Assembly: GCF_023856365.1 (NCBI RefSeq)
Contig: NC_064544.1
Span: 21,366,399-21,430,398 of the forward strand
Length of the DNA: 64,000 nucleotides
Reading direction: 5' to 3'
Origin: Brienomyrus brachyistius
Taxonomy: Eukaryota > Chordata > Actinopteri > Osteoglossiformes > Mormyridae
Shown piece by piece: positions 23,129 through 32,215 of this stretch (position 1 is the first letter of the stretch; each line of letters opens with the position of its first letter). The notes under the pieces are model-generated. The model had not been told where the DNA came from. It made no database searches and saw only the letters and a list, made by a program, of their open reading frames with translations. The position numbers and the translations under genes were made by a program.

Positions 23129-25621
23129 CAACTCAACAAGGCACAGCAGCAGACCGAGAGCCAACGTCTCGGTCTGCTGCAAGAGGTACACTACTGGCTG
23201 AACCAGCCCGACGTCCAGGAGGACCCCGTCGCGCTGCAATTGGCCACCGACAGCTGCGATCTCCTGCTGGCGATGTCCCCATCGGAGGGCGGGCATCGTC
23301 TAGGAGAGGTGCGCTCCCACCTCAACCAGCTGGTTCAGCGCCTAACAGCGCGGAGGTTGGGGCTGGACGCACGGTGCGTCCCGGAGGTTGTTCCCCAGCC
23401 GTCCGTCCTGTCGGACGTGGAGCAGCCTCCCGCGGACACCGTGACAAAGAGGAAGAAGAAGAAGAAGCACGCGATCGCCCCTGCAATCGTTTTGGGAGCG
23501 TGCGCGCTCATCCCCGCTTCTCTCCTAACCGGGGAATTGGAGGACTCCCCGGCTGACCTCGACGTCATCACCGCAGCTAAGCTGCCTGCGCTGGCAGCTT
23601 CCCCAGTCCGGGGAGAGCACCCAGCCGCCGCTGAGCTGCTACCGCCCCTCGAGCGGTACTACTTCCGGCCCGAGCGGCTGGCCAACAAGGGGGCCCGCGC
23701 GGTGCGGGACGCTATCCCGCGTGTGCCCCGGGCACTTAAAGGGACCACGTCCGTCTTGCCCGCACGGGACCTACCGGTCCCGCCGCCTGCAGCCCCTGCT
23801 CAGCCCGAGCAGCCGCCTCCTGTGCCTGCAGCCCCTGCTCAGCCCGAGCAGCCGCCTCCTGTGCCTGCAGCCCCTGCTCAGCCCGAGCAGCCGCCTCCTG
23901 TGCCTGCAGCCCCTGCTCAGCCCGAGCAGGCGCCTCCTGTGCCTGCAGCCCCTGCTCAGCCCGAGCAGGCGCCTCCTGTGCCTGCAGCCCCTGCTCAGCC
24001 CGAGCAGGCGCCTCCTGTGCCTGCAGCCCCTGCTCAGCCCGAGCAGGCGCCTCCTGTGCCTGCAGAGGCGCCCCCTCTGCAGCCGCCTGCTGCAGCTCCC
24101 GGGCAGGCGCCCCCACTGCAGCCAGCTCCTGTTCCTGACCGCGCTCCAGTTCCTGCAGAGGCGCCCCCTCTGCAGCCGCCTGCTGCAGCTCCCGGGCAGG
24201 CGCCCCCTCTGCAGCCGCCTGCTGCAGCTCCCGGGCAGGCGCCCCCTCTGCAGCCGCCTGCTGCAGCTCCCGGGCAGGCGCCCCCACTGCAGCCAGCTCC
24301 TGTTCCTGACCGCGTTCCAGTTCCTGACCGCGCTCCAGTTCCTGCAGAGGCACCCCCTCTGCAGCCGCCTGCTGCAGCTCCCGGGCAGGCGCCCCCTCTG
24401 CAGCCGCCTGCTGCAGCTCCCGGGCAGGCGCCCCCACTGCAGCCAGCTCCTGTTCCTGACCGTGCTCCTGTTCCTGCAGAGGCGCCCCCTCTGCAGCCGC
24501 CTGCTGCAGCTCCTGTTCCTGCAGAGGCGCCCCCTCTGCAGCCGCCTGCTGCAGCTCCCGGGCAGGCGCCCCCACTGCAGCTACCTGCTGCAGCTCCCGG
24601 ACAGGCGCCCCCACTGCAGCCAGCTCCTGTCCCTGGCCCCGCTCCTGTGACTCCTTTACCCTCACCCCGGCGACATCGACCCCGACCGGGGGTCGGTATG
24701 TCTGTGTCCCGCAGAGGGAGGGGACACAGACGTCGGACTGGGGTCCCTCCTGCCCTGCCCCCTGGCTCGCCCTCCCTCGCCTGCGCTCTGGCTCGGTTGG
24801 CGCCTGCGGGTCCTGGCCCTCCGGGTCGGCTGTCGCCTGCGGGTCCCCCTCCGGTGCCTCGTCGCCCTGCCTCGCTCTCCTCTCCGGGTCCTGGTCGGTC
24901 GCCTGGGGGTTCCCCGACGGCGGCTCCTCGGTTGCCTGCGGGGCCCCTACCTCCGGCCCTCCACCGGACGTCGCCGCCTGCTGCGGCTCCCCCCTCCTCC
25001 GGGCCTTCGCCGTGGGCCCCTCCTGCTCCCTCGTCCCCTTCCCCGGTGCTCCCTCCCTGGCCCCTCCGCAGGTCCCTCGCCCTGCCTCCTCGTCCCCTCC
25101 GGCTCCGGCCTCCCGGCCGCCTGCGGCCCCTCCGGCTGCCTCCCATCGCCCGCTGGGGCTCCCTCGGGCTCCCCTTCCTTCCTCCTTCTCTCCCTTCTTT
25201 CCTGTCCCTGTCCCGCCTGTCTTTGTTCCTCCTCCTGCCTTTGTCCCGCCGTCCTCTGTTCCTGGTCCCTTTGTTCCGCCCTGCTCTGTTCCTGGTTTCC
25301 CGTCGTTCACTCCCGCTCCTTTTGTTCCGCCTGTTCCCTCTGTTTCTCCCTTCCTGGTCTGTCTGTCGGCTTTTCCCGTCTTGTGTAGTGTCCTGTCCTG
25401 GCTCCTGCCTCTTTGTCAGTTTTGCCTGTCTGTCTTGTTCCCTGTTCCCCGTTGATTTTTTTATTTTTTATTTTTTTTTTTGCCCTTGTCTTTCAGGTTC
25501 TGGTTTCCCGGTCTCGTCCCGTCCTTCGCCTCCTCCCGGGCGCGCCCGGTGTAGCGCGCCTTTGGGGGGGGGTTCTGTGACGCCCGCTCCGTCCGCTCCT
25601 CGTGTGTGCCACGCCCCCTAA
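23120..25621 (+). CDS. Uncharacterised 833-aa proline-rich protein of the LTR element
   Basis: I do not recognise a family. Residues 1-95 look helical and charged (LNKAQQQTESQRLGLLQEVH..., LNQLVQRLTARRLGL). A basic cluster KRKKKKK follows at about 110-116, then a hydrophobic stretch APAIVLGACALIPASLL at about 119-135. From about residue 222 come seven 13-residue units of PAAPAQPEQ(P/A)PPV and then about 14 related units around PPLQPPAAAPGQA, up to residue ~510. The rest is Pro/Arg/Ser/Leu-rich and runs 46 bases into the 3' LTR before a stop, so the natural C-terminus is doubtful. No CCHC knuckle, protease or RT motif. The first ~220 codons are non-repetitive and open, which favours real coding; the remainder could be open by composition. 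Role in packaging or mobilisation is unknown. Confidence 0.55.
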   Translation: MTDQLNKAQQQTESQRLGLLQEVHYWLNQPDVQEDPVALQLATDSCDLLLAMSPSEGGHRLGEVRSHLNQLVQRLTARRLGLDARCVPEVVPQPSVLSDVEQPPADTVTKRKKKKKHAIAPAIVLGACALIPASLLTGELEDSPADLDVITAAKLPALAASPVRGEHPAAAELLPPLERYYFRPERLANKGARAVRDAIPRVPRALKGTTSVLPARDLPVPPPAAPAQPEQPPPVPAAPAQPEQPPPVPAAPAQPEQPPPVPAAPAQPEQAPPVPAAPAQPEQAPPVPAAPAQPEQAPPVPAAPAQPEQAPPVPAEAPPLQPPAAAPGQAPPLQPAPVPDRAPVPAEAPPLQPPAAAPGQAPPLQPPAAAPGQAPPLQPPAAAPGQAPPLQPAPVPDRVPVPDRAPVPAEAPPLQPPAAAPGQAPPLQPPAAAPGQAPPLQPAPVPDRAPVPAEAPPLQPPAAAPVPAEAPPLQPPAAAPGQAPPLQLPAAAPGQAPPLQPAPVPGPAPVTPLPSPRRHRPRPGVGMSVSRRGRGHRRRTGVPPALPPGSPSLACALARLAPAGPGPPGRLSPAGPPPVPRRPASLSSPGPGRSPGGSPTAAPRLPAGPLPPALHRTSPPAAAPPSSGPSPWAPPAPSSPSPVLPPWPLRRSLALPPRPLRLRPPGRLRPLRLPPIARWGSLGLPFLPPSLPSFLSLSRLSLFLLLPLSRRPLFLVPLFRPALFLVSRRSLPLLLFRLFPLFLPSWSVCRLFPSCVVSCPGSCLFVSFACLSCSLFPVDFFIFYFFFCPCLSGSGFPVSSRPSPPPGRARCSAPLGGGSVTPAPSAPRVCHAP
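23786..24640 (+). repeat. 39-bp coding tandem repeats of two related types
   Basis: Seven 39-bp units with CCTGCTCAGCCCGAGCAG (23786-24060), then about fourteen units of the CTGCAGCCGCCTGCTGCAGC type (24061-24640), some separated by inserts with GTTCCTGACCGCGCTCC. All periods are multiples of three, so the frame is kept; length is likely to vary between copies. Confidence 0.9.
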
Positions 25622-25869
25622 TTACCCACGTGTGATTTCCTGATCGTGCCCAGTCGTGTCTTGTTTCCTGCTGCCTTGTTTCTTGTATTTAAGTTCCTGT
25701 TGTGTACTAATCCAGTGTCTGTCATTGATGTTTCCCGATGTCTGTTCTCGCCCTGTGTCCCTGCCTTCGTACCAAGAATAAACCCCGTTTTCCCGTATCC
25801 CGCTTGCCTGCCTGCTCCTTCCGCACGATCGCCGCTCTGCTCGCGATCGCTGCCGCCGTTCCCGTGACA
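25576..25869 (+). repeat. 3' LTR, identical to the 5' LTR
   Basis: Same 294 bases as 22824-23117 as far as I can read. Preceded by a run of nine G plus TTC. Identity implies very recent insertion or gene conversion. Confidence 0.93.
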
Positions 25870-26114
25870 ACAGGCTACCTCAGCCAAATTCTATCATTTT
25901 TTTCTTTCTATAATCTTTGCCTATCTTTTCTTTTTAGGTTTGTAGGATAATCATAGCCTGCTGTGTCTTGCACAACATCGCCATCGAACCCTGTCAGTCA
26001 CCACAAGAGGAACATGTCTGTCCCGACCCAGTCCTGGGATCCAACAATCACAAACATGATCACCCACCTGTACAATTTACACACTGGTGTTTACATGTTA
26101 AATGTGTCACGTTT

Positions 26115-26473
26115 GGGGGCGGCATGGTGGTGCAGTGGTTAGAACTGTTGCCTCACACCTCTGGGACCCGGGTTCGAGTCTCCGCCTGGGTCACATGTGT
26201 GTGGAGTTTGCATGTTCTCCCCATGTCGTCATGGGGTTTCCTCCGGGTACTCCAGTTTCCCCCCACAGTCCAAAAACATGCTGAGGCTAATTGGAGTCGC
26301 TAAATTGCCCATAGGTGTGCATGTGTGAGTGACTGGTGTGTGAGTGTGCCCTGCGATGGGCTGGCCCCCCATCCTGGGTTGTTCCCTGCCTCGTGCCCAT
26401 TGCTTCCGGGATAGGCTCCGGACCCCCCGCGACCCAATAGGATAAGTGGTTTGGATAATGGATGGATGGATGG
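26115..26473 (+). mobile_element. Full-length tRNA-like SINE with 13-bp target duplication
   Basis: Flanked by ATGTGTCACGTTT at 26102-26114 and 26474-26486. The head has pol III boxes: A box TGGTGCAGTGG and B box GGTTCGAGTC. The body runs through GTGTGGAGTTTGCATG and CTGCGATGGGCTGGCC to a (GGAT)n tail. Good reference copy for the family. Confidence 0.92.
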
Positions 26474-26486
26474 ATGTGTCACGTTT

Positions 26487-28084
26487 TCCATCCATGGTTT
26501 AAATTGTATTAATTCTGCAAAACCAGTTTATCTTCTGATCCTAAGATATAAGATGGCGTAGAACGTAATAATAGCCCCGATGCGCTGGTCCAGCTTTGGT
26601 AATCCTGACCGATCTGTTCCTCTCCAGTGATCAATGTCTCTCTTCCAAATTTGGCAATATGTTTTGGTTTCAGGTTAAAGACCAAATCGTTTTTTTTTTT
26701 ACTTCTTAGTTTCTGTGTGATTTCTGTATGCACACAGCCCTGCAGTCTCCTGCCTTTTATGAGGGTTTGTGGTGCATTTACCGATGCTAATTAAGAAAAA
26801 CAGGCACATACTTTCAATTTACAAGAACAATGGGATTCATTATTTTAAGCACATTTGCGAGCAGACGATTTGCAAGCAGTTCTGCAGTCTAAGAACAGGA
26901 ATCTGACATAGACTTTTCTTAGGACCTTCTTGGGAACAAATTTAAGAAAAAAATTATCGATGCATGAGGCGCATTGATCATAAATAACCAAAAAAACATC
27001 CTGGAATTTCTTTTTGTAAAAGTGGCAACATGATTTCTGGCAATCTTTTAAATGTTTTTGCTCCCATCTAAGTGAAATGCAATGGGGCATTAACACCCAT
27101 ATAGAGCTAACAGAAGTTGCTACCGGGCTGGTTATGGGATATGCTGCTATCTTTTTAAGGCCCATGCTAGCTCAGGCTCCAGCCCTGCCAGAGAGCTAAC
27201 ATTCTGCCTTCCCAAGGGCAGTGTCCATTGCCAAGCTGCAGTCATTTGGGGCTGAGCTTGGCCTGGTCACATGTGTCAGGCAGCCACCGGACACTCACTG
27301 TGGAACGCTACCCCCAGACTAGGCTTCGGGGATGCGTCCCGGTAACCTGCAAAGCCTGCCTGGGTTCAGGTGACTAATAAATTCATAGTCCATACCTATG
27401 GTTTAGCAATCTGTGCACATGGTTTACAAATCTGTACCCACCCAATTAACATTAGCTTCCCAGACGTTCTTGTTAGATGAACCTTGGAAGTCTCTGGAAA
27501 CTTCCATTTACTGCACGAGTGATTGTCCAGTTATAAAGTGTCAAATATGGTGAAGACAATTTTGAGTCTGGCAGGTAACCAGATTGTCAAACCTTGGACA
27601 ATAGGTGCCATTTCATGCACACGTGTGCGTAATCCCCACCACAGTCACAGTGTTAACATTCCCCACACCTGTGTGCACAGATTGCAAAAACATGAGATTG
27701 GATTGCAAAACCATGCAAAGGAATTGCTAAATTGGATTGCTCTCGGTCTGCAAAACTGGGTACAGAGTATGAGTTTATTTCTCACCTAAACTCAAGCGGG
27801 CTCTGTTGTAAACCTATTCTAGGAAGTTTGCTGTGAAGTTTGCATGTGAGGCCCTAGCAGGAAATCAGACTCCAGATGCTGTACTTCTGCGGATCACTGA
27901 ACCACATTGACCTCTTGACCAGACTACGGTTACAATGACGTGAGAATCAGTGGCTTCTTTCAATGTCCCACAATGCCATGCTGCTCCAAAGCGTCACCTG
28001 AGGTTATATTAGTGTGAAGGAAGGTCAGTATATGCCTGTTCTATGGCATTATAACAGGAGCTGTTCTGGGCACATCCCGCTCAG
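26487..28084. other. Intergenic segment, mostly featureless
   Basis: No exon or coding match. 27403-27740 holds inverted copies of a GCAATCTGTGCACA word (see findings). The minus-strand frame 27165-26845 matches no family I know. Confidence 0.4.
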
Positions 28085-28500
28085 CAGAGGCCCAGGGGAA
28101 ATCCCAAGCCTCACTCAGGGGATTAAATATCCCAGCTGGCTTAGGAACATCTGAGAATCACCCTAGAATCTGGGATTTTGTACAGAGACGTCCGACCTGA
28201 CTGACTTGCCATTGCAGTTGGCAAGAATAGTGCACATATCAGTTATTCATTGTCAGACATGTTACCATGGAGAACTCCAGCGCCAGGGAAATGGATCCGC
28301 TGAGAGCCCAGAGCCGTCCTGGCAGCCTGTTCTGGTGGTCTGCAAGCAGAGGGATGCACTGTTTACGGTAATCCAGCTGTTTGCTCACCAACACTGTGCT
28401 GGACTCACAGGGAGAAACTGCAGATGCAGCAGTAATGTTCTGGGTGTCATGAATAAAACATCATGAAGCTGCAATGGGACGAGTGAAGCATGCTGCCTTG
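28085..28500 (+). mobile_element. LINE 3'-end remnant, copy A
   Basis: Stretch 28130-28270 (TCCCAGCTGGCTTAGGAACA ...) resembles the C-terminal coding end of the LINE at 45370 (CTCTTGGCTGGCCTAGGAAC). It recurs at 30234-30374. Decayed. Confidence 0.45.
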
Positions 28501-28589
28501 AGGTCACTCTTTCCAAAGCCTGTCCCAGGTGCCTGAATGCAAGCTCCTTCCCAAGTCTGTCATTTAAGAAGCTGTCCTATTGGGCAGAC

Positions 28590-28660
28590 TTGTTCAATTA
28601 AAATGTACATCTTGTTTAAAAGTGCTTTATAGATAAAGTTTGATTTGATTTGATTTTAAA
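28590..28660 (+). repeat. L2-like LINE 3' tail
   Basis: AAAAGTGCTTTATAGATAAAGTTTGATTTGATT at 28618-28655 is the fish L2 3' end with its short tandem tail (compare 20455-20487). Only the tail is present. Confidence 0.55.
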
Positions 28661-28672
28661 TGATTTTGGCAA

Positions 28673-29005
28673 GGGGGCAGCATGGTGGTGCAGTGGTTAG
28701 CACTGTTGCCTTACACCTCTGGGACCCGGGTTCGAGTCTCCGCCTGGGTCCCATGTGTGTGGAGTTTACATGTTCTCCCCATGTCGTCGTGGGGTTTCCT
28801 CCGGGTACTCCGGTTTCCCCCCACAGTCCAAAAACATGCTGAGGCTAATTGGAGTCGCTAAATTGCCCATAGGTGTGCATGTGTGAGTGAATGGTGTGTG
28901 AATGTGCCCTGCGATGGGCTGGCCCCCCGTCCTGGGTTGTTCCCTGCCTCGTGCCCATTGCTTCCGGGATAGGCTCCGGACCCCCCGCGACTCAATAGGA
29001 TAAGC
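28673..29005 (+). mobile_element. tRNA-like SINE, lacking the GGAT tail
   Basis: Very similar to 26115-26473 from the A box region to CGACTCAATAGGATAAG, then ends abruptly. No target duplication found, so the tail was lost or the site was rearranged. Confidence 0.85.
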
Positions 29006-29229
29006 CCCACACTGGCAATTCAGCAAAAATTATTTTAGATTTTCTATAAACTGCTTCATTCTTACCAGAAACTACCATTCTTACCGTTTCCATTTCCGTT
29101 TGGTCTGGCTCTGGGTCACAGCACTCTAGGCTGAAACTACAAGGAACTGTGCGCAGAGAAGATTACTGGCTGCTAGCTCCTGTTGCTGGAAGTCCTGTAC
29201 TCATCAAGAATGAGGAACAGGGCTAAGAA

Positions 29230-29700
29230 AATAATGTCTGACCCCTCATACCTTGGTCACTTCCTCTTTAGGATTCTCCATTCTTGCCAAAAGCTGAGAG
29301 TAAGATCCCTGAGTACAAGGAACAGCTTCTTCCTTCAGGCTATTGTGCTCACATGAGACTGGACCATTCCACACTTAGTCACCCACTGTACTGTACGGGC
29401 ACAGTGCCATTCGGCACCCCCACACAGCCGACTCTGTGTGGAAGCAAGTTTGGAAACGTGACAAACATATTTGCACATCCCCCAAACTGTCTGTACCTCA
29501 CATCTTGTCACCTCACCTTTATTTATATGCTCACTTGTTTATTTATTAATTGCCCATCTGCTCATTCTCCATTTCTCTATTTCTTGTTGTATCTGTGTAT
29601 TCCTTTGTCTTGCCAGTATGTTCACATTGTATACCTGTATGTGCCACCACCAAAACTAATTCCATTTCCTTTTTTTCTAAAAGAATTCTGATTCAGATTT
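29230..29700 (+). mobile_element. Non-LTR retrotransposon 3' end, family not assigned
   Basis: Translation near 29225-29370 (RAKKIMSDPSYLGHFLF, then EYKEQLLPSGYC) resembles the C-terminal end of fish LINE reverse transcriptases, followed by a T-rich 3'UTR with many TTTATTTAT words. Broken by stops. Confidence 0.4.
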
Positions 29701-30233
29701 AGGGAAGCGTGCAGACGGAGAACATAATCACTAGCATCATGTTTCGTCGCCAGTTGACAGAATATTAAAAATGAGGAAATGCATAGCATAAAGTCTGCAA
29801 GGGGCTACGCAGCTATAGCAGTAAAACACTGAACTGTTTAATTAAATAATTAATAATTTTTGCATAGTTATATAAACTAGTGTCATCCGTGGTTAATGTC
29901 CTGTGTTTATAATTGATATTTAATCGTTTGAAATATGAAGATTGTAATTCGTTAATTTTTCTGTTTTATGTATTTGTTTGCTTGTATGTTTGTCTTTTGC
30001 GCTGCTTATCCCCTAGTTGTCCCATTCCCAGGAGGGGGCATCTGTCTGGCCGAATGGCAGAGTGTGGGCGGAGTTATGGGGGAGGGGGGATATGGTGACC
30101 CCTAGTCACCTTAGACGAAATTACAATTAACTGGAAAGACCAGTATTGTGCATGTTCTGTTCACTTTTCACCTTTGCATAAGCAGCCTGTTGGTAACCAA
30201 TATGTAGACAAAATAATAGGTTGTGTGCGCATC

Positions 30234-30374
30234 TCCCAGCTGGCTTAGGAACATCTGTGAATCACCCTAGAATCTGTGATTTTGTACAGAGACGTCCGAC
30301 CTGACTGACTTGCCATTGAAGTTGGCAAGAATGGTGCACATATCAGTTATTTATTGACAGACACGTTACCATGG
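30234..30374 (+). repeat. LINE 3'-end remnant, copy B
   Basis: Same 141-base length as 28130-28270 with about ten differences. See copy A. Confidence 0.6.
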
Positions 30375-30494
30375 ATTCACCCAGAATGTGTGATCGCACA
30401 TAAGGTATGCAGGATGCAGTTTTTTTCTTTTGGCCCACCCAACCGCAAATATCAAACTCTGCTTATGTAGCAAAGGAAGTGGATGATACCTGAT

Positions 30495-30544
30495 CCATCC
30501 ATCCATCCATTTTCCAAACCGCTTATCCTACTGGGTCGCGGGGC
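30495..30544 (-). mobile_element. Extremely truncated SINE (50 bp) with short target duplication
   Basis: CCATCCATCC... CGCTTATCCTACTGGGTCGC is the reverse complement of the SINE 3' end and tail. ACCTGAT flanks it at 30488-30494 and 30545-30551. Confidence 0.7.
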
Positions 30545-31056
30545 ACCTGATAACCATTAAAGTTTTATGTCATTCTTTGAAATTATTCATTATCGCCCAA
30601 TGTGAACTTTCAGGGACATTGTGAGATGTTTCCTGTAGCTGCACGATGCTGCCTTCATCTGTACTCAGTGGTAGCAGTAGCCACCGCTCAAAGCATGCAT
30701 GTATGTGGTGAAACACGATGATCATGCTCACAGTGTACAGCTCAGGAAGTGTACAGCCCCGTGAGGCACCCCCACACAGCCGGCTCTGTGTGGAACCAAG
30801 AATGGAAACAAGACTTGAAGGTGACCACGGCACATATTACATCCTTCCCAGATTTATATGTCAAAATTCATGGGTTCAAAGCACCAACAGAGATGTTTCA
30901 TGTGGGGGGTTCGAGTTGTGACAGGAAACTGTACTGAAAAGAATGTTATCTCACGTTCTCCCATCAGAAACCACATCAGGACTGAGCCACAACTGCAGGA
31001 AATCCCGGGCTGTCAGTGATAATGCAGCCACATCCCTGGAAGTCACAACAACAATC

Positions 31057-31800
31057 TTACATCCTGAGCCAGGCACAGCATCGTAACCTACATCCTGAGC
31101 CTGACACAGCATCATAACCTACATCCTGAGCCTGGCACAGCATCGTAACCTACATCCTGAGCCTGGCACAGCATCGTAACCTACATCCTGGGCCTGGCAC
31201 AGCATCGTAACCTACATCCTGAGCCTGACACAGCATCATAACCTACATCCTGAGCCTGGCACAGCATCGTAACCTACATCCTGGGCCTGGCACAGCATCG
31301 TAACCTACATCCTGAGCCTGGCACAGCATCGTAACCTACATCCTGGGCCTGGCACAGCATCGTAACCTACATCCTGAGCCTGACACAGCATCATAACCTA
31401 CATCCTGAGCCTGGCACAGCATCGTAACCTACATCCTGGGCCTGGCACAGCATCATAACCTACATCCTGAGCCTGACACAGCATCGTAACCTACATCCTG
31501 AGCCTGGCACAGCATCGTAACCTACATCCTGGGCCTGGCACAGCATCGTAACCTACATCCTGAGCCTGGCACTGCATCATAAACTACATCCTGGGCCTGG
31601 CACAGCATCGTAACCTACATCCTGAGCCTGGCACAGCATCGTAACCTACATCCTGAGCCTGGCACAGCATCATAACCTACATCCTGGGCCTGGCACAGCA
31701 TCGTAACCTACATCCTGGGCCTGGCACAGCATCGTAACCTACATCCTGAGCCTGAAACAGCATCATAACCTACATCCTGGGCCTGGCACAGCATCATAAC
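31057..31800 (+). repeat. 31-bp minisatellite, 24 copies
   Basis: 744 bases = 24 x 31. Unit CCTACATCCTGAGCCTGG + CACAGCATCGTAA. Variants at three sites (GAG/GGG, GGC/GAC, CGT/CAT) recur in a patterned order, indicating blockwise duplication. No coding sense. Confidence 0.95.
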
Positions 31801-31849
31801 CCACTCAGCCACACGCTGCCCCCCACAGAGCAGAGGGTTCATCCTTAAA

Positions 31850-32215
31850 TGCCCATCCATCCATTTTCCATACCCGCTTGTCCTATGCAGGGTCACAGAA
31901 ATCGAGAGCCTAATCTGAGAACCTCTGACACAAGGCAGGGAATAACCCAGGATGGGGCACCAGGGTGGCATGTCAGAGGGCAGAGATTCACTCAGAAACA
32001 TACTATCACTGAATTAATGGAAGAAGGTGGATGATGTACCATGGGAGGAGAGACGAGATAAAGATTTGGGTAAGTATGAGCTGTTTCTTCACAATTCCAA
32101 TGCCCACGGGGAGAACATGGAAACTCCATAAACAGTGAGCTGGGGTGGAAATTCAAACCATGGTTCCAAAGATGTAAGGCAAAGATGATAACCACTGTAC
32201 CACACATCCCTTCTC
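31850..32215 (-). mobile_element. Old SINE copy, minus strand
   Basis: Begins with CCATCCATCCATTTTCC, then CAAGGCAGGGAATAACCCAG and, near 32107, GGGGAGAACATGGAAACTCC. Diverged from the young copies. 32216-34480 otherwise holds nothing I recognise apart from a weakly similar stretch at 33160-33260. Confidence 0.6.

Larger units (their letters stand above)
22824..25869 (+). mobile_element. Young non-autonomous LTR retrotransposon, sushi/Tf1-like, 3,046 bp
   Basis: Two 294-bp direct repeats (22824-23117 and 25576-25869) begin TGTGACGCCC and end CCCGTGACA; by eye I find no difference between them. The element is flanked by the 5-bp target duplication ACAGG (22819-22823 and 25870-25874). The internal 2.46 kb has no protease, reverse transcriptase, RNase H or integrase; it holds one open frame of 833 codons. 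A G-rich run (25564-25572) precedes the 3' LTR as polypurine tract. The primer site is self-complementary to the predicted transcript start, which places it with the Tf1/sushi group of Ty3/gypsy elements. It must rely on enzymes of an autonomous relative. It lies inside a Harbinger pseudogene and is by far the youngest insertion here. Confidence 0.92.
21980..26020 (+). pseudogene. PIF/Harbinger transposase pseudogene, split by the LTR element
   Basis: Pieces in order: LPRAVPVELCNSLEPAQ (22120-22170), QVLSTLAFLATGIFQR (22210-22255), then NIIGTIHYTSVYIKAPS...LYLNRKQ, stop, HSLTVQLICSS...LNVLSCFPGGTHSS (22390-22660). After the 3-kb LTR element, VCRIIIACCVLHNIAIE follows at 25938-25990. These match the HARBI1-type nuclease. 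In the usual GAIDCTH box the catalytic Asp is His here (GTIHYT), and an in-frame TGA follows, so it was dead. Part of the domain between 22670 and 25938 is missing or unrecognisable. Confidence 0.75.

Noticed and set aside
23736..25310. Long minus-strand open frames (524 and 370 codons) and a 309-codon plus-strand frame at 23721-24650 within the LTR element
   Set aside because: They arise because GC-rich 39-bp repeats without stops are open in several frames. They lack unique-sequence coding support and start inside the repeats.
26115..26200. Possible tRNA gene (A and B boxes present)
   Set aside because: Repeated many times with the same SINE body and GGAT tail, no cloverleaf; it is a SINE head.
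31057..31800. CRISPR-like array
   Set aside because: The 31-bp units are contiguous with no spacers, and this is vertebrate DNA.
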